Shown here one piece after another: positions 42,279-52,519 of a stretch of DNA of 64,000 nt. The position numbers were made by a program, and so were the translations under genes. The DNA is from Clostridiaceae bacterium 14S0207. Lineage in GTDB: Bacteria > Bacillota > Clostridia > Clostridiales > Clostridiaceae. The stretch is taken from positions 1,054,001 to 1,118,000 of the forward strand of contig CP026600.1 in the NCBI GenBank assembly GCA_003288255.1. The letters are read 5' to 3'. Each line of letters begins with the position of its first letter. Within the stretch, counting starts at the first letter, position 1. Below the pieces are notes generated by a model. It saw only the letters and a program-made list of their open reading frames with translations, did no database searches and was not told where the DNA came from.

Positions 42279-43085
42279 ATGAAAAAAAGCGATATTGCAA
42301 CTTCCATAGGGCTAGTAATAGGTATAGCACTAATGATTTGGGGGATGGCTTCAGGGAAAGCTAGCATAGCAGTTTTCTGGGATCCAGCCAGTGTTGGGAT
42401 TACTGTTGGAGGATCTTTTGCAGCATTATTAATAACATATCCAATGGATCAGATAAAAGCTTTATTTAAAGTTTTTGTTCAAGGATTTAAAAATAGTGCT
42501 ATGGCTGGTACTGATATAATAGAGAAATTTACTAATTTATCAAGAAAAGCCAGAAGAGAAGGGTTGCTTTCCTTAGAAGAAGAAATTAATTCTGTAGAAA
42601 ATGAATTTATGAAAAAAGGTCTACAAATGGTTGTAGATGGTATAGAGCCAGAAGTTATTAAGGATATCATGGAACTTGAGATTTCAGAGGTTGAAAGAAG
42701 ACATGGCGATAATTCTAGTGTACTTAAGACATGGGCAGCATTTGGACCAGCATTTGGTATGTTAGGAACATTAATAGGATTAATTCAAATGCTTGCAAAT
42801 TTAAGTGACCAAAGTGGATTAGCATCAGGTATGGCTACAGCACTTATAACTACATTCTATGGTTCATTACTTGCTAACTTAATCTTAACACCAATGGCTA
42901 CAAACTTAGACTATAAAAGTAGTTTAGAAATTTCTAATATGGAAATGATGTTAGAAGGTATTTTAGCTATTCAATCAGGAGTAAATCCAAGAATAGTAGA
43001 GGAAAAATTAACAGCTTATTTATCACCACAAGAAAAGATAGTATATAAACAAACATCTGGCGATGGGGTGACAGAAAATGTCTAG
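42279..43085 (+). CDS. motA: Flagellar motor stator protein MotA
   Basis: MotA is the pentameric stator subunit conducting ions with MotB. The 268-residue product has four membrane helices, including SIGLVIGIALMIWGMASG at the N-terminus and AAFGPAFGMLGTLIGLIQML in the MotA/TolQ/ExbB domain. The cytoplasmic loop (NLSRKARREGLLSLEEEINS) carries the charged residues that touch FliG. It overlaps motB by 8 bases. Confidence 0.94.
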   Translation: MKKSDIATSIGLVIGIALMIWGMASGKASIAVFWDPASVGITVGGSFAALLITYPMDQIKALFKVFVQGFKNSAMAGTDIIEKFTNLSRKARREGLLSLEEEINSVENEFMKKGLQMVVDGIEPEVIKDIMELEISEVERRHGDNSSVLKTWAAFGPAFGMLGTLIGLIQMLANLSDQSGLASGMATALITTFYGSLLANLILTPMATNLDYKSSLEISNMEMMLEGILAIQSGVNPRIVEEKLTAYLSPQEKIVYKQTSGDGVTENV

Positions 43086-43818
43086 ACAAAAGAAAAAAAA
43101 GGATGAGATAGATCCTAATGCTTGGCTAGGTACGTATTCTGATACCATAACACTGCTACTTACATTTTTTGTTTTATTATATTCTTATTCAAGTGTAGAT
43201 GCAGTTAAATTTAAGTCAATGGCTAATGCGATGCAATCTGTCTTTTCAAAACAAGCATCACAAAAAATCTTAGATTTTAACAATGGTGGAGGAGAAGTAC
43301 CTATAGTTGGATCACCTATAGATGGTGCTCAAAATTCTAATAGTGGTGAAAATGTAAAAGCTAGTTTAGAAAGCCTTAAAAAGTATGTAAAAGATAATAA
43401 GATGGAAAGCTATGTTAAAATAAAAAATGATTCAAGAGGATTTATCTTTGAGATAAAAGATAAGATTCTTTTTCAAACAGGACAAGGTAATTTAAGAAAA
43501 GAAAGTTTACCTGTTTTAGATGTAGTAAGTAAATATATAGGGTCTGTAAAAAATGGAATAATAGTAGAAGGTCATACTGATAATGTTCCTATTAGTAATG
43601 AAAAGTTTCAGGATAATTTAGAGTTATCTTCAGAAAGGGCAAATAATGTTACTAGATATTTTATAAATAATAAAAAACTAGATCCTAGAAGATTTCAATC
43701 AATTGGTTTAGGAGAATATCATCCTATTGTACCTAATAATAGTGAGGCTAATAAAGCTCAAAATAGAAGAGTTAATATATTAATTGTTACAGATAATTCT
43801 AAAAAGGAAGGAAAATAG
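43078..43818 (+). CDS. motB: Flagellar motor stator protein MotB
   Basis: MotB carries the ion-binding aspartate and anchors the stator to peptidoglycan. The 246-residue product has a single membrane helix (DTITLLLTFFVLLYSYSSVD) starting with the conserved Asp22, and a C-terminal OmpA-like domain (IIVEGHTDNVPISNEKF, then LELSSERANNVTRYFI and NRRVNILI). Proton or sodium specificity is not clear from sequence. Confidence 0.94.
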   Translation: MSRQKKKKDEIDPNAWLGTYSDTITLLLTFFVLLYSYSSVDAVKFKSMANAMQSVFSKQASQKILDFNNGGGEVPIVGSPIDGAQNSNSGENVKASLESLKKYVKDNKMESYVKIKNDSRGFIFEIKDKILFQTGQGNLRKESLPVLDVVSKYIGSVKNGIIVEGHTDNVPISNEKFQDNLELSSERANNVTRYFINNKKLDPRRFQSIGLGEYHPIVPNNSEANKAQNRRVNILIVTDNSKKEGK

Positions 43819-43820
43819 AG

Positions 43821-44339
43821 ATGGCTAAAAATAAAATGAAAAAAGTAGCAAATGCAAATGGTTCTGTTGCTACAGAAGCTTCAGGAAATAATGGTAATTT
43901 ATTTAAAATTATAATTATAATATTATTAGTATTATTATTATTAGGAGGAGCTATATTTGCTGGATTTATGTATGCTAATTCTAAAAATCCAATTTCAAAG
44001 AATATAAACACAAACTTTAGGAACAATTTTATAAAAGATTTGGTTATATGTCCATTAGATGAAAATACAATTAACTTAGCAGATAAAGATGCTAAAAGAT
44101 ATATTAAAGTAAAAGTTTCATTAGGATATGAAAAAAATGCTAAGTTGGCTGCAGAGCTTGAAAAAGATAAGGATAAAGTAACTGATTGTGTTATAAGTGT
44201 TATAAGATGTAAAAAAGCTGATGACTTAAATGCAGCGCATGAGGAAGATGTTAAAAAGACTATTAAAGATAAAGTAAATCAAATATTAATTAATGGACAA
44301 ATAGAACAAGTGTATTTTAGTGAGATTTTAATACAGTAG
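43821..44339 (+). CDS. fliL: Flagellar basal-body-associated protein FliL
   Basis: FliL stabilises stators around the basal body. The 172-residue product has one membrane helix (FKIIIIILLVLLLLGGAIFA near residues 30-50) and a small extracellular domain with FIKDLVICPLDENTINLADK and YIKVKVSLGYEKNAKLAAEL. The C-terminus (INGQIEQVYFSEILIQ) is the conserved FliL end. Confidence 0.9.
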   Translation: MAKNKMKKVANANGSVATEASGNNGNLFKIIIIILLVLLLLGGAIFAGFMYANSKNPISKNINTNFRNNFIKDLVICPLDENTINLADKDAKRYIKVKVSLGYEKNAKLAAELEKDKDKVTDCVISVIRCKKADDLNAAHEEDVKKTIKDKVNQILINGQIEQVYFSEILIQ

Positions 44340-44355
44340 TAAAGGAAAATAAAAA

Positions 44356-44724
44356 ATGACATATGATTTATTTGAAATGTGTGTCAAAGTAATAATACTT
44401 TTACCAATTACCTTAGGAATGATATATTTCATAATAAAATATGGTAATGGGAAGTTACAAAGCTTTGGTACCAATAAAATTATGAAAGTTATAGAAAAAG
44501 TACAACTTTCTAAGGATTCTTGTATTGCAGTTATAGAAGTTTTAGGGGAGTATTATTTAGTTTCTATAGGTAATGGTAAAAGTGAAATATTATTAAAACT
44601 TGATAATGAGAAAATAGAAGAAATTTTTAATTCTAAAAAGCTTCAAGTAAAAAATAATAAAGGGATAAAAGAGTTAATCACTAAAATATATAAAAAGGAA
44701 GATTGTAATGAAGAAGAAAAGTAA
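44356..44724 (+). CDS. fliO: Flagellar biosynthetic protein FliO
   Basis: FliO helps assemble the export gate. The 122-residue product has a single N-terminal membrane helix (VKVIILLPITLGMIYFII) and a cytoplasmic domain with KVIEKVQLSKDSCIAVIEVL and GEYYLVSIGNGKSEILLKL, the FliO/FliZ pattern. It overlaps the fliP start by 17 bases. Confidence 0.88.
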   Translation: MTYDLFEMCVKVIILLPITLGMIYFIIKYGNGKLQSFGTNKIMKVIEKVQLSKDSCIAVIEVLGEYYLVSIGNGKSEILLKLDNEKIEEIFNSKKLQVKNNKGIKELITKIYKKEDCNEEEK

Positions 44725-45541
44725 ATATGTGATGGTTGGAGTATTGGCATTAGTTTTTTTCTGTATGTGTAGCTATAAAGTAATGGCAGCACCCGCAACA
44801 CCTAATTTGCCATCAGTAAATTTCTCTGTAAATGGGAAACCTGTAAATACTCCAACTCAGTATGTGGACAACATTAAAATTTTACTTTTAATGACTGTAT
44901 TAACATTATTACCTTCAATAATCATTATGACAACTTCTTTTGTAAGGATCATAGTAGTATTTTCATTATTTAAAAATGCTATTGGAGCTCAACAGGCCAT
45001 ACCTAAAGAAGTATTAATGGGGCTTGCCTTATTTTTAACTTTCTTTATTATGGCCCCTACTTACAATAAGATTAATGATAATGCTATAAAGCCTTATTTA
45101 AATAACAAAATATCGCAAGAAGTAGCATGGCAAAAGGGAACGGAACCTCTTAGAGAGTTTATGTTAAAACAGACTAAAATAAAAGATTTAAAATTGTTTT
45201 TAGAAGTTGGAAACTTAGAGGATAAAGTAAAAGTAAAAGTGGATAAAAATGGTAAAGAAGTCGTAGAAAAGGGACAAAAAGTATACGATTATTCTAAAGT
45301 ACCTATGTATGCTATAACACCTGCTTTTATGATAAGTGAATTAAAAACAGCATTTGAAATAGGATTCTTACTATTTGTGCCATTTTTAATTATAGATATA
45401 GTAACAGGAAGTATTCTTATGTCTATGGGTATGTTTATGGTACCACCTGTTATGATATCATTACCATTTAAATTACTCATATTTGTTATGGTAGATGGAT
45501 GGAATTTATTAATTAGAGCTTTAATTTTAAGCTTTAGATGA
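44708..45541 (+). CDS. fliP: Flagellar export gate protein FliP
   Basis: FliP is a core pore subunit of the export gate. The 277-residue product has a signal peptide (VGVLALVFFCMCSYKVMAA). The family domain follows: MTVLTLLPSIIIMTTSFVRI, AIGAQQAIPKEVLMGLALFL, and TAFEIGFLLFVPFLIIDIVT, then SMGMFMVPPVMISLPFKLLI. All conserved motifs are present. Confidence 0.96.
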   Translation: MKKKSKYVMVGVLALVFFCMCSYKVMAAPATPNLPSVNFSVNGKPVNTPTQYVDNIKILLLMTVLTLLPSIIIMTTSFVRIIVVFSLFKNAIGAQQAIPKEVLMGLALFLTFFIMAPTYNKINDNAIKPYLNNKISQEVAWQKGTEPLREFMLKQTKIKDLKLFLEVGNLEDKVKVKVDKNGKEVVEKGQKVYDYSKVPMYAITPAFMISELKTAFEIGFLLFVPFLIIDIVTGSILMSMGMFMVPPVMISLPFKLLIFVMVDGWNLLIRALILSFR

Positions 45542-45551
45542 GGTGTTGTAA

Positions 45552-45821
45552 ATGTCAGAAAATATGATTATATCTGTACTTAAAGATGCTCTTAATACAA
45601 GCATATTAATTTCAGCACCAATTTTAATTGCAGCTACAGTTGTAGGACTTGTAATAGCTATATTACAGGCTACTACTCAAATTCAAGAACAAACTTTAAC
45701 CTTTGTACCCAAAATGCTTGTAGCTGCATTAGTTGGTCTGTTATGTAGTAGTTGGATGTTACATAAATCAATGGAATTAACTAAAAGAATATTTGAACTT
45801 ATAGCTAATATTACAAAGTAG
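45552..45821 (+). CDS. fliQ: Flagellar export gate protein FliQ
   Basis: FliQ is a small two-helix gate protein. The 89-residue product has ISAPILIAATVVGLVIAIL and FVPKMLVAALVGLLCSSWML as helices, with the conserved QATTQIQEQTLTFVPK between them. It is 10 bases after fliP and 11 before the fusion gene. Confidence 0.96.
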   Translation: MSENMIISVLKDALNTSILISAPILIAATVVGLVIAILQATTQIQEQTLTFVPKMLVAALVGLLCSSWMLHKSMELTKRIFELIANITK

Positions 45822-45832
45822 GGGGATAAAAC

Positions 45833-47662
45833 TTGTTAACAGAAGGAAGTATTTTATTATTTTTAATGGTTTTATTTAGAATAGCATCCTTTTTTACAGT
45901 AATACATGTATTTTTCCCTGCAGGAACACCTAAGTATTTAAAGTTACTTTTTTCATTACTTATGAGTTTTATAATATTTCCTATGATTACTACTTTAAAG
46001 ACACCGGAATTTAATAATGCATTTTCTATATTATATTATGGTGGAAATGAAATATTAATAGGGATTTTAATGGGATATGTTACGAATTTGTGTTTTAATT
46101 TTATAAAAATGGCAGGACAATATTTAGATGTTCACATAGGATTCGCTATGAGTACATTATTTGATCCGACTACTAATGAAAATGTAACATTAATAGAAAA
46201 ATTAATGAATTTAACTGCAATATTATTTTTTTTAATGTTAGATGGTCATCATATCCTAATAAAAACTTTAATAAATAGTTATAAACTTATAGGAGTAGGT
46301 AAATCCATACTTATTTCTCAAAGTTTTTCTAAGATTATAGATGCCTTCATATATTTCTTCATTTTAGGTATTCGAATATCTTTACCTATAACTTTAGTAA
46401 TTTTAATAATAAATTTAATTTTAGGGTTAGCATCTAGGGCAGTACCACAGTTAAATGTTATGATTTTAGGTATGCCTTTAAAAATTGCCGTTGGTATTTT
46501 TACCTTTATTATAGGTTTACCTTTAATGTTTAAACTTTTTAGACTGGGCTTTCAGGAAATACCAAAACATATTATGCATATATTGAAGATTGCACCAGTA
46601 GCCTTTGTATTTGCTGATAATGGTGACAAAACAGAAGAAGCTACGCCAAAGAAAAAAAGTGATGCTAGAAAAAAAGGACAAGTTGCTAAAAGCAAAGAAG
46701 TTAGTATGACATTAACTTTAATATGTTTAACATTTGTTCTAATGGTTTTTGGTGATTTTGTTTTTAATGAAATGAAGAATATTATGCAAATATTTTTAAA
46801 TAACTATTTAAAACCTGGGATCACGTTTAATATGTTAAAGGATGTATTAATTGTTTCACTGGAGAGAACTGCAATAGCATTTTTACCTATAGCAATACCT
46901 ATTCTAATAATAGGGGTTTGTGGTAACTTAATTCAAACTGGATTTTTGTTTACAAAAGATCCTTTAAAGCCTAATTTTGCTAAGTTAAATCCTATTGAAG
47001 GGTTTAAAAAACTTTTTTCGGTTCGTTCTTTAGCAGAGATGATTAAAAGTATTGCAATAATAAGTATATTACTTTATGTTGGATACAATTTTGCAGTTAG
47101 CAGTTTCAATGATGTAATGATTATTTCAAATTTAAGTTTTAATGTGTTGCCTGGTAAACTAAATAAATTAGTTGGAGAAATACTTTTTAAGTTTTCACTT
47201 ACAATGAGTGTTATTTCCGTAATGGATTATGTTTTTCAATATCGTCAACACAAAAAAGACTTAAGAATGTCTAAGCAAGAGATAAAGGAAGAATTTAAAC
47301 AAATGGAGGGTGATCCTCAAATAAAATCTAAGATAAGACAAAAACAAAGAGAAATGGCTATGAGAAGAATGATGCAAAGTGTTCCGGATGCTACAGTTGT
47401 TATTACAAATCCAACACATTTTGCAGTAGCATTAAAATATGAAAATGATGGTAAAAGTGCACCTAAAGTAGTAGCGAAAGGCGCTGACAGGGTAGCACTT
47501 AAGATAAAAGAAATTGCTTTAGAAAATAAAGTACCAATATTTGAAAATAAAATGTTAGCAAGAACTATATATGATACAGTAGAACTAGAAAATGAAATAC
47601 CACAAGACTTATATCAAGCTGTAGCTGAAATATTGGCGCTTGTATATAAATTAAAGAAATAA
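45833..47662 (+). CDS. Fused flagellar export gate protein FliR-FlhB
   Basis: The 609-residue product is two gate components in one chain, as known in several clostridia. Residues 1 to about 255 are FliR (GGNEILIGILMGYVTNLCFN, then GMPLKIAVGIFTFIIGLPLM). The rest is FlhB (GDKTEEATPKKKSDARKKGQ, RQKQREMAMRRMMQSVPDAT). The autocleavage site NPTH, near residue 525 in TNPTHFAVALKYEND, is intact, so substrate switching should work. It begins at TTG behind a GGGGGA ribosome site. The fusion fixes a 1:1 ratio. Confidence 0.95.
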   Translation: MLTEGSILLFLMVLFRIASFFTVIHVFFPAGTPKYLKLLFSLLMSFIIFPMITTLKTPEFNNAFSILYYGGNEILIGILMGYVTNLCFNFIKMAGQYLDVHIGFAMSTLFDPTTNENVTLIEKLMNLTAILFFLMLDGHHILIKTLINSYKLIGVGKSILISQSFSKIIDAFIYFFILGIRISLPITLVILIINLILGLASRAVPQLNVMILGMPLKIAVGIFTFIIGLPLMFKLFRLGFQEIPKHIMHILKIAPVAFVFADNGDKTEEATPKKKSDARKKGQVAKSKEVSMTLTLICLTFVLMVFGDFVFNEMKNIMQIFLNNYLKPGITFNMLKDVLIVSLERTAIAFLPIAIPILIIGVCGNLIQTGFLFTKDPLKPNFAKLNPIEGFKKLFSVRSLAEMIKSIAIISILLYVGYNFAVSSFNDVMIISNLSFNVLPGKLNKLVGEILFKFSLTMSVISVMDYVFQYRQHKKDLRMSKQEIKEEFKQMEGDPQIKSKIRQKQREMAMRRMMQSVPDATVVITNPTHFAVALKYENDGKSAPKVVAKGADRVALKIKEIALENKVPIFENKMLARTIYDTVELENEIPQDLYQAVAEILALVYKLKK

Positions 47663-47677
47663 AGGGTGATATCTAAG

Positions 47678-49741
47678 ATGGAAAGTAATAGAAGAGGTCG
47701 ATTGAAAAACAATTTAGATATGATTATTGCCTTTGGAGTTGTAGGTATAGTATTAATGCTTATAATCCCTGTACCTACAGGACTTTTAGATTTTTTACTT
47801 GCAGTAAACATATCGGTTGCAATGATGATCTTATTAACAACAATGTTTACAACAAATGTACTACAGTTTTCAATATTTCCTTCTTTATTGTTAGTTACAA
47901 CCTTATTTAGGTTGGCCTTAAATATTTCTTCTACTAAACTTATATTAGGAGAAGGATTTGCAGGGAGTATTATAGAAACTTTTGGGACTTTCGTTGTAAA
48001 AGGTAACTTCGTTGTTGGAGTTATTATATTTATTATCATAGTAGTTATCCAATTTGTTGTTATTACCAATGGTGCAGGAAGAGTATCAGAGGTTGCAGCT
48101 AGATTTACATTGGATGCTATGCCAGGTAAACAAATGAGTATAGATGCTGATTTAAACTCAGGATTAATAGATGAAGATCAAGCTAAAAAAAGAAGATCAG
48201 ACCTTCAAAGAGAAGCTGATTTCTTTGGGGCTATGGATGGTGCTTCAAAGTTCGTAAAAGGTGATGCCATAGTTGGTATCTTAATAACATTAATAAATGT
48301 TATTGGTGGTATTGTAATTGGAATGCTTATGAAAAATTTAAGTGGTGCAGAGGCAGTAGATAAGTATATAAAACTTACTATTGGGGATGGGCTTGTAGGT
48401 CAGATTCCAGCATTACTTATTTCTACAGCATCAGGTATTATAACTACACGTTCTGGTAATAGTGAAAACTTTGGTACAACACTTGGAACTCAGATGACAA
48501 GTTTTCCAAAGGTTATAGCATTATTATGTCCTATATTATTGATTTTGTCTTTAATACCAGGTATGCCTAAATTTGTTTTTATAGTACTTTCAATAATGGC
48601 AGGATGTAGTGCATATTTTTTAAATAAGGATCAAAAGCAGCAAGAAATAGAAAAGGTTGAAATTCAGGAAAAAGAAATTCAAGAAATTGAGAAAAATGAA
48701 CCTGAAAATGTTATGAATCTAATACAAGTAGAACCTATGGAAATAGAAATAGGATATGGATTGATACCTTTAGCAGATGAAGTAACAGGTGGAGACTTGC
48801 TTCAAAGAATTGCATCAGTTAGACGTCAATGTGCTATAGAGATGGGTATAATAGTTCAACCTATAAGAATTAGAGATAATCTACAACTTCAAAATAATGA
48901 ATATCTAATTAAAATCAGAGGAACTGTTGTAGTAAAAGGTGATCTTATGCCTAACATGTTACTTTGCATGAATCCTAGTAATGAGGAAATTTCATTAGAG
49001 GGTATAAATACCGTAGAGCCAACATTTGGACTTCCTGCATTATGGATTAATAAAGATCAAAGAGAAGAGGCAGAAATAAAAGGACTTACAGTAGTAGATC
49101 CAACTACAGTACTTGTAACGCACTTGTCAGAAATTATTAAGCAACATTGTTATGAGCTATTAGGAAGACAAGAAACTAAGATGATTTTAGACAATGTGAA
49201 AGAAAAATATAGTGCTGTTGTAGAAGAATTAGTTCCAGATTTAATGACTATAGGTGAGGTTCAAAAGGTTCTTCAAAACTTATTAAAAGAGAGAGTGTCT
49301 ATAAAAGATACTGTTACAATATTTGAATCTTTAGCAGATAACTCAAGAAATACTAAGGATATAGAACTTCTTACAGAGTATGTTAGATTCTCACTGGGAC
49401 GTAGTATTTGTAATCCGTTAATTACAGATGATAGAAGTCTTACAGTAGTTACCTTAGAACCTAGCTTAGAAAAATTAATAGAAAATAATATTCAAAGATC
49501 TATGCAAGGAAGTTTTCCTGCTCTAGATCCAGAGATTACTAAGAATATTTTTGAAAGTATTAATGAAACTATAGAAAATGTGTACTTTAATGAAAATCAA
49601 CCTATTATATTAGTTTCACCAAATATTAGACCAGCTTTTAGAAAACTTATAGAAATGGTATTTCCTCAAATAATTGTACTTTCACTTAATGAAGTACCAA
49701 ATGATGTACAAATTAGAACTGAGGGAGTTGTTGAAGTGTAA
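47678..49741 (+). CDS. flhA: Flagellar export gate protein FlhA
   Basis: FlhA forms the nonameric export ring. The ATG at 47678 (behind GGGTGAT) is preferred to GTG 47666. The 687-residue product has about eight N-terminal membrane helices (from IIAFGVVGIVLMLIIPVPTG), the FHIPEP motif (GRVSEVAARFTLDAMPGKQM, then SIDADLNSGLIDEDQAKKRR) and the cytoplasmic FlhA-C domain (VVDPTTVLVTHLSEIIKQHC). Its stop overlaps flhF. Confidence 0.96.
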   Translation: MESNRRGRLKNNLDMIIAFGVVGIVLMLIIPVPTGLLDFLLAVNISVAMMILLTTMFTTNVLQFSIFPSLLLVTTLFRLALNISSTKLILGEGFAGSIIETFGTFVVKGNFVVGVIIFIIIVVIQFVVITNGAGRVSEVAARFTLDAMPGKQMSIDADLNSGLIDEDQAKKRRSDLQREADFFGAMDGASKFVKGDAIVGILITLINVIGGIVIGMLMKNLSGAEAVDKYIKLTIGDGLVGQIPALLISTASGIITTRSGNSENFGTTLGTQMTSFPKVIALLCPILLILSLIPGMPKFVFIVLSIMAGCSAYFLNKDQKQQEIEKVEIQEKEIQEIEKNEPENVMNLIQVEPMEIEIGYGLIPLADEVTGGDLLQRIASVRRQCAIEMGIIVQPIRIRDNLQLQNNEYLIKIRGTVVVKGDLMPNMLLCMNPSNEEISLEGINTVEPTFGLPALWINKDQREEAEIKGLTVVDPTTVLVTHLSEIIKQHCYELLGRQETKMILDNVKEKYSAVVEELVPDLMTIGEVQKVLQNLLKERVSIKDTVTIFESLADNSRNTKDIELLTEYVRFSLGRSICNPLITDDRSLTVVTLEPSLEKLIENNIQRSMQGSFPALDPEITKNIFESINETIENVYFNENQPIILVSPNIRPAFRKLIEMVFPQIIVLSLNEVPNDVQIRTEGVVEV

Positions 49742-50871
49742 TGTTAGTTAAAAAATATTTAGTAAGAAATATGAGTGAAGGAATGGCTAGAATAAAGTCT
49801 GAAATAGGACAAGATGCTATTATAATTTCACAAAAGAAAGTAAGACAAAAAGGATTAAAAGGTTTTTTTTCTCCTAAGCTTATAGAAATTACAGTATCTT
49901 CAGAGGGAGCTAAGAAAATAAATTCTAGAACTAATAATCCTGTAAGTAATTCTATAGCTAATAAAAATATAAATAGGAGTATTTCTAAAGGTACTTCTTT
50001 TAATAATAATGAAAATTTAAAAGAAGAAGTAACAGATATGAAAAAACTTTTATATGCTATGTATTCAAATATGAATACTGAGGATATGAAAAAAGGTGAG
50101 GTTCTTAAAAACTATAAAGAATTCTTACTTTCCAAGGATGTATCTTCAGAGTTTACAGCTAAAATAATAGAAGACTTAAAACCTAAGGGTGCTAATGAAG
50201 AAAAGTTAGAAAAAGAACTTATAAAAAAATCTATAATAAATATGATGTCTTGGGAATTTTGCAATAATGAAGCTAAGCAAGGAATATTTGCTTTTGTGGG
50301 ACCTACAGGAGTGGGGAAAACCACTACTATAGCTAAACTTGCTGGAAAATATACTTTGCTATATAAGAAAAAGGTAGGATTAATTACTGTAGATACTTAT
50401 AGAATAGGTGCTGTAGAGCAATTAAAAACTTATGCTGAAATTATGAATATACCATTTTCTGTTGTTTTTAATATTAAAGAAATGGAAGATGCTATAAAAA
50501 AAATGCAAGATTGTGATGTTATTTTAGTAGATACAACAGGTAGAAGTAGTAAAAATTTAATGCAACTTCAAGAGTTAAGAGCTTTTGTAAATAAAACAAA
50601 TGCTGATAGAACCTATCTAGTTTTAAGTTCTACAACTAAGTTAAGTGATATAAGTTCTATTATAGAAGGATATAAAATATTAAATTATAATAATTTAATT
50701 CTTACTAAATTAGATGAAACTACTACTTATGGATCAATATTAAACGTAATAAATCAAAGTGGAGTTCCTTTAAGCTATTTAACTACAGGTCAAAGTGTTC
50801 CAGAAGATATTAAAAATCTTAATAAAGAACAATTGTTAGACTTAATACTAGGAGAGGAAAATTTATGCTAG
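49741..50871 (+). CDS. flhF: SRP-type GTPase FlhF
   Basis: FlhF controls the number and position of flagella. The 376-residue product has the G domain from about residue 175: P-loop FVGPTGVGKTTTIAKLAGKY, LITVDTYRIGAVEQLKTYA, DVILVDTTGRSSKN and LILTKLDETTTYGSIL. The N-terminal B domain starts MLVKKYLVRNMSEGMARIKS. It overlaps flhA and flhG at its ends. Confidence 0.95.
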   Translation: MLVKKYLVRNMSEGMARIKSEIGQDAIIISQKKVRQKGLKGFFSPKLIEITVSSEGAKKINSRTNNPVSNSIANKNINRSISKGTSFNNNENLKEEVTDMKKLLYAMYSNMNTEDMKKGEVLKNYKEFLLSKDVSSEFTAKIIEDLKPKGANEEKLEKELIKKSIINMMSWEFCNNEAKQGIFAFVGPTGVGKTTTIAKLAGKYTLLYKKKVGLITVDTYRIGAVEQLKTYAEIMNIPFSVVFNIKEMEDAIKKMQDCDVILVDTTGRSSKNLMQLQELRAFVNKTNADRTYLVLSSTTKLSDISSIIEGYKILNYNNLILTKLDETTTYGSILNVINQSGVPLSYLTTGQSVPEDIKNLNKEQLLDLILGEENLC

Positions 50872-51746
50872 ATCAAGCGGCAAAATTAAGAGAACTAGTA
50901 CAGGAGTCGCAGGGTAATGACTATGATGGATTAAGAAGAAAAAAACATCAAAGGGTTATTACCATAGCTTCTGGAAAAGGTGGAGTTGGAAAAAGCAATA
51001 TAGTAGTTAACTTAGCTTTAGCTTTAAGGGATCAAGGAGCAAAAGTATTAATTTTTGATGCTGATATTGGAATGAGTAATGATCATGTACTTATGAATAC
51101 AAAAGTAAGGTACAATGTTTTCGATTTAACTAATAATTATATGGATATAGAAGAAGTAATGGTTAAGGGTCCTCTAGGAGTAGATTTAATTTCTGGAGGG
51201 TCAGCTTTAGATAAAGTATACAATATGACAGAAGATGAGAGAAAAATTTTTTTAAACAAGCTTTCAAAATTAGAAGGATATGATTTTATTTTAATTGATT
51301 CAGGAGCTGGAATAAATAAAGATATATTAAGTTTTATAGCTGCCAGTGACGATTTTATTGTTATAACCACTCCTGAACCAACTTCTTTAACAGATGCTTA
51401 TAGTTTAATAAAGACTGTTAATCATTTTGAAATCAAATCATCTGCAAAAGTTATTATTAATAGGGTACTTCATAAAGAAGAAGGGGAATTAACTTATAAA
51501 AGATTTAAAAATGTTTCTAAAAGATATTTAGGAATAAATATGGAATTATTAGGATATATATTTGATGATAAGAAGTTAGTTCAGGCTGTAAGAGAACAAA
51601 GACCAGTATACTTAAAGTATCCTAGTAGTCCAGCAAGTAAATCTATAAGAGAAATAAGTAAAACCTTATATTCGGTGCCAAGTATTGGCGATAAAGAACA
51701 AGGATTTCAAGGATTTTTCAAAAATCTATTTAATTTATTCTCTTAA
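50865..51746 (+). CDS. flhG: MinD/ParA-like ATPase FlhG (YlxH)
   Basis: FlhG antagonises FlhF and sets flagellar number. The 293-residue product has the deviant Walker A (ITIASGKGGVGKSNIVVNLA near residues 34-53), LIFDADIGMSNDHVL, and Walker B-like FILIDSGAGINKDIL. The N-terminal helix (MLDQAAKLRELVQ) is the FlhF-activating segment. It overlaps flhF by 7 bases. Confidence 0.94.
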   Translation: MLDQAAKLRELVQESQGNDYDGLRRKKHQRVITIASGKGGVGKSNIVVNLALALRDQGAKVLIFDADIGMSNDHVLMNTKVRYNVFDLTNNYMDIEEVMVKGPLGVDLISGGSALDKVYNMTEDERKIFLNKLSKLEGYDFILIDSGAGINKDILSFIAASDDFIVITTPEPTSLTDAYSLIKTVNHFEIKSSAKVIINRVLHKEEGELTYKRFKNVSKRYLGINMELLGYIFDDKKLVQAVREQRPVYLKYPSSPASKSIREISKTLYSVPSIGDKEQGFQGFFKNLFNLFS

Positions 51747-51769
51747 ACATAAATAAAGGAGGCAAGGTT

Positions 51770-52501
51770 ATGAATGCTTTTATAGCAAAAACAGAAGATA
51801 AAGAGGAAGTAGTAAAAGAATATATACCGTTAGTAAAATATATTGCCTCAAGGGTTATAATTGGCAAAACTAAATATGTTGAATTTGAAGATTTAGTTGG
51901 ATATGGAATGGTCGGGCTAATGGATGCTATAAATAAATTTGATGCTACTAAGGGAATGAAGTTTTCAACTTATGCATCTATAAGAATTAAAGGCGCAATT
52001 ATAGATGAAATTAGAAAAAATAGCCCTATTTCTAAAGGTGCAATGAACAAGTTAAATAGATATAATGAAGCTATAGAAAAATTACAAAAGGAATTATTTA
52101 GAGAACCTACGCTAGAAGAAATTTCCAGGGAAATGGGAATTCCTATAGAAAATATTAGTGAGATAGAAAATTACATAAATTATATATCTACGGTTTCATT
52201 GGAAGATATGATTTTTTCAAAGGAAGATGATATTCCTTTAATGGGTATTGTAGAGGATAAAAAAAGTCCATGTCCAGAAGAAGTTGTAGAAGAAAAAGAA
52301 TTATTAGAAATACTTGCCAAGGCAATTGATGCTTTAAATGAAAAGGATAGGACTGTTTTATCACTTTATTATTATGAAGGATTTACATTGAAGCAAATTG
52401 GAAAAGTTTTATCTGTTTCAGAATCTAGGGTATGTCAATTACATAGTAGAGCTATAGTACATTTAAGAAAAATAATTGAAAAAATGAAGTATTATAATTA
52501 A
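51770..52501 (+). CDS. sigD: Flagellar sigma factor SigD (sigma-28/FliA)
   Basis: SigD directs transcription of late flagellar genes. The 243-residue product has region 2 (EFEDLVGYGMVGLMDAINKF, then GMKFSTYASIRIKGAIIDEI), region 3 (LQKELFREPTLEEISREMGI) and region 4 (AIDALNEKDRTVLSLYYYEG, then FTLKQIGKVLSVSESRVCQL). Six close TAAA/TAAG plus CGATAA promoters in this window are its probable targets. The anti-sigma factor FlgM is not in the window and is probably just left of flgK. Confidence 0.95.
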   Translation: MNAFIAKTEDKEEVVKEYIPLVKYIASRVIIGKTKYVEFEDLVGYGMVGLMDAINKFDATKGMKFSTYASIRIKGAIIDEIRKNSPISKGAMNKLNRYNEAIEKLQKELFREPTLEEISREMGIPIENISEIENYINYISTVSLEDMIFSKEDDIPLMGIVEDKKSPCPEEVVEEKELLEILAKAIDALNEKDRTVLSLYYYEGFTLKQIGKVLSVSESRVCQLHSRAIVHLRKIIEKMKYYN

Positions 52502-52519
52502 AACATAGTTTAGGAAGTA